A stretch of 64,000 nucleotides of DNA from an uncultured Eubacterium sp. (GCA_905233545.1 CAJOEV010000003.1:40981-104980), one strand, 5' to 3'; positions 43,608 through 53,261 are shown, counted from the first letter of the stretch. Numbers and translations are program-made. The notes: generated by a model from the sequence alone, not told the origin.

Positions 43608-45041
43608 ATGGAAGATTATTTCAACAATTCGGGAAACACTCCCGAACAGAACAATCAGAATAATGTTGGAGGATACTATGTTCCTCCCACCGCACAAAAC
43701 GGGAATCAGTATCAGAATCAGCAGACTTATTATAAGCCGCCTGTTGATTTTCAGCAGTTTACGCAATTTAATAATGATGCGCCTGTTCAGGGTGAGCCTC
43801 CGAAAAAAAAGAAGCACACTTTGACATGGTTAATAGTTCTTATTTCCATTTGTGCGGTAATAGGCGTTGCGGGAGTTGCAATTTCAATAGGCTCTCTCGG
43901 CACTGATACCGATTCAAAATCCGACAGCACAACGCAGTCACAAAGTGCGGATGACGAAAAATCAGGCGACGATTCAGCATCGGCAAGTGTTAAGAGCAGC
44001 AATGAGGCAGCAAAAACCGACAGCGACGGAAATCTTACTGCAGCAGGTGTTGCCGAAAAATCGAAGGCTTCCTGCGTTGGTATAACTGTTTACACACAGC
44101 AGAGTGCGTACAGCTATTTCTATAACTACGGTCAGCAGTCCGATTCGGGCGAAAAAACCGCTTCGGGCGAGGGCTCAGGCGTTATTATGAGCGAATCAAA
44201 CGGCAAAACATATATTATAACCTGTGCTCATGTTATTGCTGACGGAAGCTCTTTCACCGTAACTCTTGACAATGATAAAGAGTATGATGCAAAAATGGTC
44301 GGCTACGACAGTCAGACTGATATAGGCGTTCTTTCTATTGAAGCATCAGGACTTCAGGTTGCAGAATTCGGCGACAGCAAGGATATTGAGGTCGGCGAGG
44401 ATTGCGTTGCAATCGGCTGTCCCGGTGGACTCACCTTTAAAAACAGCGTAACAAGGGGCATTATTTCAGCTCTCGACGTTCCTGTTTCATCTCAGATTGG
44501 ATACAACAACGAATGTATTCAGGTTGACGCAGCAATAAACCCCGGTAACTCAGGCGGTGCGCTCTTTAATATGCAGGGTCAGGTTATCGGTATCAACTCT
44601 TCAAAAATCGCTTCAACCGAGTACGAGGGAATGGGCTTTGCCGTTCCGAGCAACACCGCGGTTGAAACTGCAAACTCGCTTATTAAAAACGGTTATGTTG
44701 CAGGAAGAGCTAAGCTTGGTATTACCTATAACACTCTTGCGAACTACAACAGCGCAAATGCCATTCTCAATGCGCTCGAGGATAAAGGCTTCAAGAATGC
44801 CCAGGGAACAATGGTTATCCAGGAAATCGACAGTCAGTCCGACCTTAAAAATAAGGATATTCAGCAGTATGATATGATTGTTGCAATCGACGGAAAAACC
44901 CTGACCTCAACTGATATTATGACCTCGGCTCTTTCAAAGAAAAAGCCGGGCGACACGGTAACGCTTTCAATAGCAAGAATTCAGAACAATTCGCTTAAAA
45001 CATTTGAAATTAAATGTAAACTTATTGAAAGCAAGGAATAA
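43608..45041 (+). CDS. htrA: HtrA/DegP-type serine protease with PDZ domain
   Basis: 477 aa. A Gln/Asn-rich cytosolic tail, a transmembrane anchor (about 68-92: HTLTWLIVLISICAVIGVAGVAI), a Ser/Asp/Glu-rich linker, a trypsin-like domain with catalytic His208 (TCAHVIAD), Asp238 (QTDIGVLSI) and Ser315 (NPGNSGGALFN), and one C-terminal PDZ domain (about 370-470). It is a membrane-tethered quality-control protease for exported proteins. The sensor kinase gene lies 32 bp upstream, suggesting the two-component system responds to misfolded exported protein; the many giant secreted proteins in this window would create such a need. Confidence 0.95.
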   Translation: MEDYFNNSGNTPEQNNQNNVGGYYVPPTAQNGNQYQNQQTYYKPPVDFQQFTQFNNDAPVQGEPPKKKKHTLTWLIVLISICAVIGVAGVAISIGSLGTDTDSKSDSTTQSQSADDEKSGDDSASASVKSSNEAAKTDSDGNLTAAGVAEKSKASCVGITVYTQQSAYSYFYNYGQQSDSGEKTASGEGSGVIMSESNGKTYIITCAHVIADGSSFTVTLDNDKEYDAKMVGYDSQTDIGVLSIEASGLQVAEFGDSKDIEVGEDCVAIGCPGGLTFKNSVTRGIISALDVPVSSQIGYNNECIQVDAAINPGNSGGALFNMQGQVIGINSSKIASTEYEGMGFAVPSNTAVETANSLIKNGYVAGRAKLGITYNTLANYNSANAILNALEDKGFKNAQGTMVIQEIDSQSDLKNKDIQQYDMIVAIDGKTLTSTDIMTSALSKKKPGDTVTLSIARIQNNSLKTFEIKCKLIESKE

Positions 45042-45049
45042 AATTCTGA

Positions 45050-45076
45050 AAGCGACGCTTCGGCGTCGCTTTTTTG
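45050..45076 (+). terminator. Terminator after htrA
   Basis: AAGCGACGC / GCGTCGCTT with a TTCG tetraloop and T-run. Confidence 0.92.
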
Positions 45077-45106
45077 TTGCTATCGATTTATATATCAAAA
45101 TTTTTA

Positions 45107-45135
45107 TTGAAATTGACAAAGTAATATAGTATAAT
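45107..45135 (+). promoter_or_regulatory. Promoter of nifJ
   Basis: TTGAAA (45107-45112) and TATAAT (45130-45135) are 17 bp apart. An overlapping TTGACA (45113-45118) is too close to the -10 box for standard spacing. Confidence 0.6.
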
Positions 45136-45202
45136 ATTTGCGGTATATTGAAAAGTGTACTAATAGCGTTATTTTACTACTTTTTTCAGGAGGAAAAATC
45201 CA

Positions 45203-48200
45203 ATGGCTAGAATTAAGAAAACCATGGACGGTAACAGCGCTGCGGCTCATGTCAGCTACGCATTCACCGAAGTTGCTGCTATCTATCCGATTACTCCTTC
45301 ATCACCCATGGCTGAAGAAACCGATGCTATGGCTGCAAAGGGAGTAAAGAACCTTTTCGGACAGACCGTTAAAGTTGCTGAGCTTGAATCAGAAGCAGGT
45401 GCAGCAGGTGCTGTTCACGGTTCACTTTCAGCAGGTGCATTAACAACAACATACACTGCTTCCCAGGGTCTTTTACTTATGATTCCCAATATGTATAAGA
45501 TTGCCGGTGAACTTATTCCCAGTGTTATTCATGTTTCTGCTCGCTGCGTTTCAACACATGCGCTCAACATTTTCGGTGACCATTCAGACGTTATGGCTTG
45601 CCGTCAGACAGGTTATGCAATGCTGTGTTCTGCAAATGTTCAGGAGGTTATGGACCTCGGTGCAGTTTCCCACCTTGCATCCCTTAAGAGCAGAGTTCCT
45701 TTCCTTCATTTCTTCGACGGTTTCCGTACTTCTCACGAAGTTCAGAAGATTGAAACATGGGATTATGAAGAACTCAGAGATTTAATCGATATGCAGGATG
45801 TTGCTGATTTCAGAAAGAGAGCTCTCAATCCTGAGCGCCCCGTTCTTCGCGGTTCTGCTGAAAACTCAGACATCTTCTTCCAGCACAGAGAAGCTTGTAA
45901 CAGATACTATAACGATGCTGTTGCTGCAACCGAAATGTATCTCGATAAGGTAAACGAGAAAATCGGAACAAACTATCAGCTCTTCAACTACTACGGAGCT
46001 GAGGATGCAGACAGAGTTATCATCGCTATGGGTTCTGTTTGCGATACAATCAAAGAAACAGTTGATTTCCTCAATGCAAGAGGCGAAAAAGTTGGTATGG
46101 TTTGTGTTCATCTTTACAGACCTTTCTCAGCTGCTCACCTTGTTAATGCAATTCCCGACAGCGTTAAGAGCATTTCTGTTATCGACAGAACTAAAGAGCC
46201 CGGTTCACTCGGCGAGCCTATTTATCTTGATGTTGTTACCGCTCTCAGAGGAACAAAATTCGACCAGGTTCCTGTTTACGGAGGAAGATACGGTCTCGGT
46301 TCAAAGGATACTCTTCCTGCTCACGTTATCGCAGTTTATGCAAATATGAACGCTCCCGAGCCGAAGAAGGAATTCGTTCTTTCAATCGAAGACGATGTAA
46401 CAAATCTTTCACTTCCCGTAACTGAAACTCCCGACACAACTCCTGCAGGAACAACCTCCTGTAAGTTCTGGGGACTCGGTTCAGACGGAACAGTCGGAGC
46501 TAACAAAGACTCCATTAAGATTATCGGTGACCACACTGATATGTTCGCTCAGGGTTATTTCTTCTATGATTCGAAGAAGTCAGGCGGTATTACTGTATCC
46601 CACCTTCGTTTCGGCTCATCACCGATAACCTCAACATATCTTATCAACAAAGCTAATTTCGTAGCTTGTCACAATCCTTCATACGTTAATAAGTATGATA
46701 TGGTTCAGGATCTTATTCCCGGCGGAACATTCCTTCTTAACTGCATCTGGAGCCCTGAAGAGCTCGATGCAAATCTTCCCGCTAAGATGAAGAGATACAT
46801 TGCTGAAAACGACATCAATCTCTACACCATCAACGGTATTAAGATTGCAGAGGAAGTTGGTCTTCCCGGTCGTGCTTCAACAATTCTTCAGTCCGCATTC
46901 TTCACAATCAGCGGAATTCTTCCCGTTGACGAAGCAATCGGATATATGAAGGAAAAGGTTGTTGCTAAGTTCTCAAAGAAGGGCGAAGCAATCGTTAATT
47001 CAAACTGCAACGGTATCGACAGAGGCTCTAAGGAAGTTGTTAAAATCGACGTTCCCGCTTCATGGAAAGATGCTGTTGATGATACTGCTGAGCTTGAAGT
47101 TCCCACAGACAGAGAAGAGATGAAGAAGTTCGTTAAAAACATTCTTGATCCCGTTGGAAGACTTCACGGTGACGATCTTCCCGTTTCTGCATTCCTTGAC
47201 AGCGCTGACGGCGTTTATCCTCAGGGTTCTGCTGCATTCGAGAAGAGAGGCGTTGCAATCAACGTTCCCGAATGGGAAGCTGAGAAGTGCGCTCAGTGTA
47301 ACAGATGTTCAATGGTTTGTCCCCACGCTGTAATCCGTCCTGTAGCTCTTGATGATGCAGAGGCTGCTGCAGCTCCCGAGGGAACAAAGATGGTTGACCT
47401 TAAGGTTCCGAAGAACACAGGTCTCAAATATTCACTTATCGTTTCAGCTCTTGACTGTACAGGATGTGGCTCTTGCGCTCATGTTTGCCCGACTAAGTCA
47501 CTCACAATGAAGCCCATCGCTTCACAGCTTGGCTCACAGAAGGCATTCGATGCACTTGTTGACACACCTGTTAAGCCCAATGTTGCTATGAACACTCTTA
47601 TCGGAGTTCAGTACAAGAAGCCTTATCTTGAGTTCTCAGGCGCATGCGCAGGCTGCGGCGAAACTCCTTATGCTAAGCTTGTAACTCAGCTCTACGGTGA
47701 TAAGATGTATATCGCAAACGCAACAGGCTGTTCATCAATCTGGGGCGGTTCTGCTCCTTCAACTCCTTACACTGTTGACAAGAACGGTCACGGCCCTGCA
47801 TGGTCCAACTCACTCTTTGAAGACAACGCTGAGTTCGGTTACGGTATGTATCTTGCTCAGAAGCAGATTCGTGAAAGACTTGCTGCAGACGCTCAGACTC
47901 TTGCTGAAGCAGGCATTGAAGAAGCAAACGCATGGCTTGCATCATATGAAGACGGCGCTAAGAACGAAGCAGATGCTAAGGCTCTTATTGCTGCAATCGA
48001 AGCTGCAAACCTTGACGGCGATGCTAAGGCTGCTGCTGAAGACTTCATGAAAGATGCAGACTATGCAGCTAAGAAGTATCAGTTCATCTTCGGCGGTGAC
48101 GGATGGGCATACGATATCGGCTTCGGCGGACTCGACCACGTAATCGCTTCTAACGAAGATGTTAACATTGTTGTATTTGATACAGAGGTTTATTCAAACA

Positions 48201-48730
48201 CCGGCGGACAGGCTTCGAAGGCTACTCCCACAGGTGCTGTTGCTAAGTTTGCTGCATCGGGTAAGGTTGTTAAGAAGAAGGACCTTGCTGCAATCGCTAT
48301 GAGCTACGGTTATGTTTACGTTGCTCAGGTTGCTATGGGTGCTGACTACAACCAGTGCTTAAAGGCATTCCAGGAAGCTGCTGCTTATAACGGACCTTCA
48401 ATCGTTATCTGCTATGCTCCCTGTATCAACCACGGTATCAAGATGCCGTTCAACCAGACAGAGCAGAAGAAGGCAGTTCAGGCTGGCTACTGGAATCTCT
48501 TCAGATACAATCCTGCTCTTGCTGCACAGGGCAAGAATCCGTTCTCACTCGACTCAAAAGCTCCTTCAGCTGACTACATTGAGTTCATCGAGGGCGAAAC
48601 AAGATATTCAGCTCTTAAGCGTTCATTCCCCGGCAAGGCAGAAGAACTCTTCTCAATTGCTGCAGAGAATTCAATTGATAAGTATAACAAGCTTGCAAGA
48701 CTTGTTGACTACTACGCTCCTGCTGAATAA
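45203..48730 (+). CDS. nifJ: Pyruvate:ferredoxin (flavodoxin) oxidoreductase
   Basis: 1175 aa, the full-length homodimeric enzyme that oxidises pyruvate with CoA to acetyl-CoA, CO2 and reduced ferredoxin. The N-terminal domain begins KKTMDGNSAAAHVSYAFTEVAAIYPITPSSPMAE; two 4Fe-4S motifs are visible in CAQCNRCSMVCPH and CTGCGSCAHVCP (about residues 695-760). A further cluster ligand CAGCGE and the thiamine-diphosphate block (GGDGWAYDIGFGGLDH, DTEVYSNTGGQ) are at the C-terminal side. Heavy use of GCT, GTT, CTT and AAG codons indicates high expression. It is the central fermentation step of the organism and receives the pyruvate formed by kdgA. AGGAGG ribosome site and a strong terminator. Confidence 0.98.
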   Translation: MARIKKTMDGNSAAAHVSYAFTEVAAIYPITPSSPMAEETDAMAAKGVKNLFGQTVKVAELESEAGAAGAVHGSLSAGALTTTYTASQGLLLMIPNMYKIAGELIPSVIHVSARCVSTHALNIFGDHSDVMACRQTGYAMLCSANVQEVMDLGAVSHLASLKSRVPFLHFFDGFRTSHEVQKIETWDYEELRDLIDMQDVADFRKRALNPERPVLRGSAENSDIFFQHREACNRYYNDAVAATEMYLDKVNEKIGTNYQLFNYYGAEDADRVIIAMGSVCDTIKETVDFLNARGEKVGMVCVHLYRPFSAAHLVNAIPDSVKSISVIDRTKEPGSLGEPIYLDVVTALRGTKFDQVPVYGGRYGLGSKDTLPAHVIAVYANMNAPEPKKEFVLSIEDDVTNLSLPVTETPDTTPAGTTSCKFWGLGSDGTVGANKDSIKIIGDHTDMFAQGYFFYDSKKSGGITVSHLRFGSSPITSTYLINKANFVACHNPSYVNKYDMVQDLIPGGTFLLNCIWSPEELDANLPAKMKRYIAENDINLYTINGIKIAEEVGLPGRASTILQSAFFTISGILPVDEAIGYMKEKVVAKFSKKGEAIVNSNCNGIDRGSKEVVKIDVPASWKDAVDDTAELEVPTDREEMKKFVKNILDPVGRLHGDDLPVSAFLDSADGVYPQGSAAFEKRGVAINVPEWEAEKCAQCNRCSMVCPHAVIRPVALDDAEAAAAPEGTKMVDLKVPKNTGLKYSLIVSALDCTGCGSCAHVCPTKSLTMKPIASQLGSQKAFDALVDTPVKPNVAMNTLIGVQYKKPYLEFSGACAGCGETPYAKLVTQLYGDKMYIANATGCSSIWGGSAPSTPYTVDKNGHGPAWSNSLFEDNAEFGYGMYLAQKQIRERLAADAQTLAEAGIEEANAWLASYEDGAKNEADAKALIAAIEAANLDGDAKAAAEDFMKDADYAAKKYQFIFGGDGWAYDIGFGGLDHVIASNEDVNIVVFDTEVYSNTGGQASKATPTGAVAKFAASGKVVKKKDLAAIAMSYGYVYVAQVAMGADYNQCLKAFQEAAAYNGPSIVICYAPCINHGIKMPFNQTEQKKAVQAGYWNLFRYNPALAAQGKNPFSLDSKAPSADYIEFIEGETRYSALKRSFPGKAEELFSIAAENSIDKYNKLARLVDYYAPAE

Positions 48731-48745
48731 TTCAAACAAAAAATT

Positions 48746-48777
48746 CTCCGCCCACAGATGTGGGCGGAGTTTTTTTA
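48746..48777 (+). terminator. Terminator after nifJ
   Basis: CTCCGCCCACA / TGTGGGCGGAG with a GA loop and seven T. Confidence 0.93.
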
Positions 48778-48791
48778 TCGCAGACATAATA

Positions 48792-48826
48792 AAAAAGCCC
48801 TGATTGCTGAAAATCAAGGGCTTTTT
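48792..48826 (-). terminator. Terminator of the flavodoxin-like gene
   Basis: AAAAAGCCC-TGATT pairs with AATCAAGGGCTTTTT (one bulge). It lies just past the minus-strand stop at 48833. Confidence 0.8.
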
Positions 48827-48832
48827 GTATTT

Positions 48833-49450
48833 TTATCTTGCAAATGGTGTAAATATTTTCTGTTCCGATTCAGGAAGACCGTATTTTTCTTTTCCGAGTG
48901 CAATGCTTCTCATAAGGAAAACCATATTTGTTGCAAGCAATCTCATTGTCTGGAGCCCTTCGGGGTCGTTTATTGCCTCGCCGGGCGCTCTTCCGTGAAT
49001 GCTGTTCCAATAGTTGCTTGAAACAATCGGCATTGAGCTTATTGAAAAATACTTGTTGAGCTGGTCGTAGGTTGCCGAAAGTCCGCCCCTTCTTGCACAG
49101 ACAACGCTTGCACCGACCTTCATTCTTTTATCAAAAGGAGAGGAATAAAACATTCTGTCGAGGCAGGCGATAAGGGTTGCGTTTGCATTTGCATAGTAAA
49201 CGGGAGTTGCAATAACAAGTCCGTCAGCGTCGCTGAAAGCAGCGGCAATCTCGTTTACAACGTCATTATATGTGCATCTTCCCAATCTCATGCAGGCACC
49301 GCAGGCAACGCAGCCGCGGATATTTCTGTTTCCTATCTGGAAAATTTCGGTTTCAACTCTTTCACTGTCGAACACCTTAACCATTTCGTCAATTGCAATG
49401 GATGTGTTTCCGTGTGTTCTGGGTGAACCGTTAATTATAACAACCTTCAT
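48833..49450 (-). CDS. Flavodoxin-fold NAD(P)H-dependent oxidoreductase with Cys motif
   Basis: 205 aa. N-terminal FMN-phosphate loop VVIINGSPRTHGNTSIAIDEM, then GCVACGACMRLGRCTYND (Cys spacing like iron-sulphur flavoproteins, about residues 48-60), ATPVYYANANATLIACLDRMF and a C-terminal tail. Members of this group are multimeric FMN reductases or Isf-like proteins; the Cys set could hold a cluster or work as thiols. The start at 49450 is chosen for AGAGG upstream; a longer in-frame reading lacks one. Confidence 0.85.
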   Translation of the reverse strand: MKVVIINGSPRTHGNTSIAIDEMVKVFDSERVETEIFQIGNRNIRGCVACGACMRLGRCTYNDVVNEIAAAFSDADGLVIATPVYYANANATLIACLDRMFYSSPFDKRMKVGASVVCARRGGLSATYDQLNKYFSISSMPIVSSNYWNSIHGRAPGEAINDPEGLQTMRLLATNMVFLMRSIALGKEKYGLPESEQKIFTPFAR

Positions 49451-49638
49451 AGAAAAACCTCTTTCATAAAAGTATATGATAGTTACTGATTTTATTATAC
49501 ATAATGCGTTTAAATAAATCAATTAGTTAAATTACCATAAATTTTCACAAAAAAATCCAACTTTATAAAAAATAATTAGTGCATTTTATAATAATATATG
49601 TTATTATATACAGTGAAGAAATGTAAAGGAGTGATTTT

Positions 49639-51432
49639 TTGGCTGAAAAAGGCACCTCTAAGGTAAAAGGTCTTTTTACCGAAATAAAAGACCATTGGAA
49701 CAAGCCTGCCCCGGGTAAGTATGTTCCTTATAAGGAATATTTCGATATCTGGATTGGCTCCGGAAGTAACTATGCAGGTTCAAAAATACTTGAATACATA
49801 GCCTTCGGTGCAGGCTGTTATCTGATGATGTATCACTATAAGCTTCCGTACATAACCTATTCGGTTATCGGACTTATAAATATGCCTCTCGGATATCTTT
49901 GGGCAATCCTATGGTGGATTGTTTCAGACAACCTCGGATTCCTTCCGAAAAAAACGGAACGGAAGCTATACGGGGTATATGTCGGTTCGGCAATTCTCGG
50001 AGTGCTTATGATAGTTCTTCCGTTTGAAAGAATTCTTGACCCGACGAACTCAGTTGTTGCAGCGCTTAACTCGTTCAGAGGAATTTCCGCCGCCTCGTCC
50101 ATTAAGATATTGGGAACCTTCATTCTCAATTCAGGCTGGAAGGGTGCGCGTAACATCTTCTGGAGAAAGAAGCTCATACCGAAATTCGGAAGATATAAGT
50201 ATTCGCTCTACTGCGATTATATCCCGATGAACGTTATGGTTATTCTAATCGGTTGGCTTCCGCTTTACAACATTCAGGACGAGGTTACAAGAGTTTGGGT
50301 TGCAAACCTTCTCTTCGCTATTTACTGCGTATACGGATTCGGTAACAACCTTGAAATGTGCGCTCAGAACATTTCACCGAATGTTAGCGAAAGAATTCTT
50401 GTAAGAACCTATCCTATCAAGCTATCGCATATTTTCCACTCAATTCTTGCAATTCTTGTTCCCGTATTCATTGGTATGACCAAGGATAACTGGGCAGACC
50501 TTGCAGTTTTTAAGTGGATTATTCCTTCAATATTCTTTATTTCATCAACCCTGACAATTATTCTTGCAGGAAGAATTAAAGAGCGTATTCCGCAGCCACC
50601 CCTTGAAGCAAAGGTTAACATCAAAATCTGGGACGGTATGTTCGGCGTTATGCGTAACAAGTATAAATGGACACTTACTATTGTCGGACTTCTGGATTCT
50701 CTCGGAAACGGTATGCTTGCATTTACGACGATATTGTATCTGTATACCTTCCGTCTGAGCGGACTTGCGTACAGCCTGATTGTTGCGCTTGTTTCCTTTG
50801 CAGGAACTCCGCCCGATTTCTTAACGCCGTACTTTATAAAGAAATATTCATATAAGCAGATTCAGATTTTCTATCAGTATTCAAGGGCAATCGGATATAC
50901 AATAATTGTTCTTGCATATTGGTTCTGCGATTTGCGGACGTGCGGTATTATTTCGGTTATTATGCTCTTCCTTATGGAAATGTGCAAAACGGTACCCACA
51001 TCAGTCGGACACGATATGGATATCCGTATTTCCGACTACCAGATGTATCTTTCAGGCGAGCGTCTTGAAAACTTCTCGGGCGTTTTCGGATGGTTTACGG
51101 GACCGATAACAACCTTTGTCGGTCTTATTATCCCGCTGCTTATGCTTCGAGGCGGATTCAACTCGAACTTCGATGTTCTGTTTATTGATGAATCAAGACG
51201 CAGGATAATTGTTGTTCCGATTATAATGGATATCATCGGATATGTTCTTATGTCAATTCCGTATTTCTTCTGGGATTACGACGATGATAAGCAACACAAG
51301 GTTATGGAAGTTCTGCGCCGCCGTGAGGAAGTAACAAGAAAGCGCCAGGAAGAACTTGAAGGTTCATCTCACGAAGCACCTACCGAAGAAGCCGCAGATG
51401 CGGTAATGGAAGAAGCGGAGGTGATGTCATGA
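49639..51432 (+). CDS. MFS transporter
   Basis: 597 aa with about 12 hydrophobic segments; soluble N- and C-terminal extensions flank them. It is a major-facilitator protein in the broad glycoside/pentoside/hexuronide-like set, but the substrate is not clear from motifs. The C-terminus (from about residue 555: DDDKQHKVMEVLRRREEVTRKRQEELEG) is a charged coiled-coil tail. TTG start 9-10 nt after AAAGGAG. The last codons overlap the next gene (ATGA), so the transporter and the LRR protein are made together. Confidence 0.8.
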   Translation: MAEKGTSKVKGLFTEIKDHWNKPAPGKYVPYKEYFDIWIGSGSNYAGSKILEYIAFGAGCYLMMYHYKLPYITYSVIGLINMPLGYLWAILWWIVSDNLGFLPKKTERKLYGVYVGSAILGVLMIVLPFERILDPTNSVVAALNSFRGISAASSIKILGTFILNSGWKGARNIFWRKKLIPKFGRYKYSLYCDYIPMNVMVILIGWLPLYNIQDEVTRVWVANLLFAIYCVYGFGNNLEMCAQNISPNVSERILVRTYPIKLSHIFHSILAILVPVFIGMTKDNWADLAVFKWIIPSIFFISSTLTIILAGRIKERIPQPPLEAKVNIKIWDGMFGVMRNKYKWTLTIVGLLDSLGNGMLAFTTILYLYTFRLSGLAYSLIVALVSFAGTPPDFLTPYFIKKYSYKQIQIFYQYSRAIGYTIIVLAYWFCDLRTCGIISVIMLFLMEMCKTVPTSVGHDMDIRISDYQMYLSGERLENFSGVFGWFTGPITTFVGLIIPLLMLRGGFNSNFDVLFIDESRRRIIVVPIIMDIIGYVLMSIPYFFWDYDDDKQHKVMEVLRRREEVTRKRQEELEGSSHEAPTEEAADAVMEEAEVMS

Positions 51433-52868
51433 AATTAGGTAAGAAAAAGAATGTCAGCAAAGCTGCTGAAAAAAAGGAAGACGATTTCCTTGCTCAGGAA
51501 GCAAAGGAAATGGAAGAACAGGCTCCCGAATATACTCTTGACATCCCCGAGGACGAAATCTGGACATACCAGATTGAAGGACTTCAGGCTCCAAAAATCA
51601 ACCATTCATATGCCAACGCAAAGAAATCAAAAATTGCAGTTGTTTTAATACTTCTTGTTGCAATTTCACTTAGTATTTTCTTCTCGGTTAAAGCGCTTCA
51701 GACAACTGAATACACTTTCAGCGACCTTGACGACGGAAGCTGTCAGCTTGTTTCATACGTTAACCCGGGCGCAAAGAGAGAAATTACCATTGATTATTTT
51801 ACCGATAAAGACGGAAATAAGGATACTTCAAAGCCCGTAACAGACATTAAGGAATATGCCTTCAACTGTGACAGTGCGATTGAAAGAATTAACATCAGCA
51901 AGGATGTTAAGAGCATAGACGGCAAGTCCTTCTATTCCTGCTGGAACCTCCAGTATATTGATGTTGACGATGAAAACCCGTATTACTGCGATATCGACGG
52001 TGTTCTTTATAATAAGGATAAAACAGAGATAATCCTTTATCCCATTGATTATGACAGAACACGCAGACTTAAAGAGGGTTATGCTCATCTTGTATGGCAG
52101 TGTGAAGCTTGCGGAAAGCAGTACAGTGAAGACGCAGTTAAGTATGACACTGAAACCAATTCAGTTCCGCCCGAAGGCTTCCCCGAGGACTATAAGTGTC
52201 CCGGAAACGGCAGCCCCTGTCCTTCAAAGAAGAGCGAATACTACTGGGCAGTTAAGCCCGATCTTCAGGATGACGACGGAAACGATATGTGGGAGCTTTG
52301 GGGAACAACCAAGAAGTACGATGAAAAATACTTCGAGGAATATAACCTCAAAACAAGAACCTACATCATTCCTTCAACCGTTAAAAGAATCGGTCAGCTT
52401 GCATTTGCATATTCAAATATTGTTGACCTCTATATCCCCGAAGGCGTTACCGAAATTGCCGACCAGGCAATCTTCAAGGATGAGGAATTAAAGCATATTT
52501 ATTCTTATAAGACAGAAACTCCGATTGAAGGAACGTTCTATGATACACTTCCCGAGCTTAAGAATGTTTATAACTCTCTTCCCGAGGGACTTGAAACAAT
52601 CGGTTCAGATGCGTTCTATCATCTCAGAGGACTTGATTATATCTACTTCCCGTCATCGGTTAAGTCAATCGGACACCACTGTATGTGGGAAGCTGTATAC
52701 AAGGACGAGGATTCAAATGAACTCAAGGGCTTAACAGAGCTTAATGTTGCTGCCGACGAGGAAAGCTTCAAAGAGAACTGTGACCTCGGCGAAAACTGGA
52801 GACCCGAATATAACAACGGTATTTTCAGCAGAAAGGTTCCGGTTAACTATTCGGCAAAGAGAAAATAA
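51429..52868 (+). CDS. Leucine-rich-repeat (BspA-like LRR_5) membrane protein
   Basis: 479 aa. Cytosolic acidic N-terminus (about 1-70), one transmembrane helix (about 71-92: IAVVLILLVAISLSIFFSV), then an outside domain with LRR_5 repeats: ITDIKEYAFNCDSAIERINISKDVKSIDGKSFYSCWNLQYIDVD, later STVKRIGQLAFAYSNIVDLYIPEGVTEIADQAIF and SVKSIGHHCMWE. Between them is a region with WQCEACGKQYSED and DYKCPGNGSPCPS, which looks like a four-Cys metal-binding knuckle (rubredoxin-like). Starts 4 bp inside the MFS gene. The constant partnership suggests the LRR protein works with the transporter. Confidence 0.85.
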   Translation: MKLGKKKNVSKAAEKKEDDFLAQEAKEMEEQAPEYTLDIPEDEIWTYQIEGLQAPKINHSYANAKKSKIAVVLILLVAISLSIFFSVKALQTTEYTFSDLDDGSCQLVSYVNPGAKREITIDYFTDKDGNKDTSKPVTDIKEYAFNCDSAIERINISKDVKSIDGKSFYSCWNLQYIDVDDENPYYCDIDGVLYNKDKTEIILYPIDYDRTRRLKEGYAHLVWQCEACGKQYSEDAVKYDTETNSVPPEGFPEDYKCPGNGSPCPSKKSEYYWAVKPDLQDDDGNDMWELWGTTKKYDEKYFEEYNLKTRTYIIPSTVKRIGQLAFAYSNIVDLYIPEGVTEIADQAIFKDEELKHIYSYKTETPIEGTFYDTLPELKNVYNSLPEGLETIGSDAFYHLRGLDYIYFPSSVKSIGHHCMWEAVYKDEDSNELKGLTELNVAADEESFKENCDLGENWRPEYNNGIFSRKVPVNYSAKRK

Positions 52869-52874
52869 ATCACA

Positions 52875-52908
52875 AAAAATAAGCGTCACCTCGACGCTTA
52901 TTTTTTTA
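52875..52908 (+). terminator. Terminator after the LRR gene
   Basis: AAAAATAAGCGTC / GACGCTTATTTTT with an ACCTC loop, then T-run. Confidence 0.9.
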
Positions 52909-52910
52909 AC

Positions 52911-53027
52911 ATTCAAAATGAAATTTTGAATATATCTCTTTTTGCGAAGCAAAAAATATCGCATTGAACGCAGTTCAATATATCGCACCGAAGGTATATC
53001 GCTTCGGGAGGGCGTGGAAGCCCTCCC
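52911..53027. repeat. Cluster of five short hairpins with ATATCGC spacers
   Basis: Perfect palindromic pairs occur in a row: ATTCAAAAT/ATTTTGAAT (52911-52931), TTTTTGC/GCAAAAA (52939-52955), ATTGAAC/GTTCAAT (52963-52979), CCGAAG/CTTCGG (52988-53007) and GGGAGGGC/GCCCTCCC (53006-53027). Three of the gaps carry ATATCGC. Lies in a 390-bp gene-free stretch. Confidence 0.7.
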
Positions 53028-53205
53028 CTACGGTTTAAGAGGGTGCGTTACCTCTTCATTTGTAGGGTGCGGCGACCTCGACGCACCGTTCTATTGTCCG
53101 AGGCGCAGCGTCGCCGAGTAACCGAAATTTGCGCAATATGCGCAACATAATTTTGCCATCGGCAAACATCGTTACGAAGTACATCATTTGCAACGCAACA
53201 TTACA
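53028..53205. repeat. Heptad-arm family relative, copy R5 (core-like, arms absent)
   Basis: Contains core-like hairpin sequence GAGGGTGCGTTACC, GTAGGGTGCGGCGACC, GACGCACCG, GAGGCGCAGCGTCGCC and TAACCGAAATTT, similar to the centres of R2 and R8, but without clear heptad arms. The remaining bases up to 53205 are short palindromes such as GCGCAATATGCGC and GCCATCGGC. Confidence 0.45.
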
Positions 53206-53207
53206 TC

Positions 53208-53242
53208 AAAAACCCCGAAAACATCGAGGTTTTCGGGGTTTC
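53208..53242 (-). terminator. Terminator of the FN3 secreted protein gene
   Basis: AAACCCCGAAAAC (53210-53222) / GTTTTCGGGGTTT (53229-53241). Lies 20 bp past the minus-strand stop at 53262. Confidence 0.85.
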
Positions 53243-53261
53243 AGCGTTTTCGTTTATTTAA

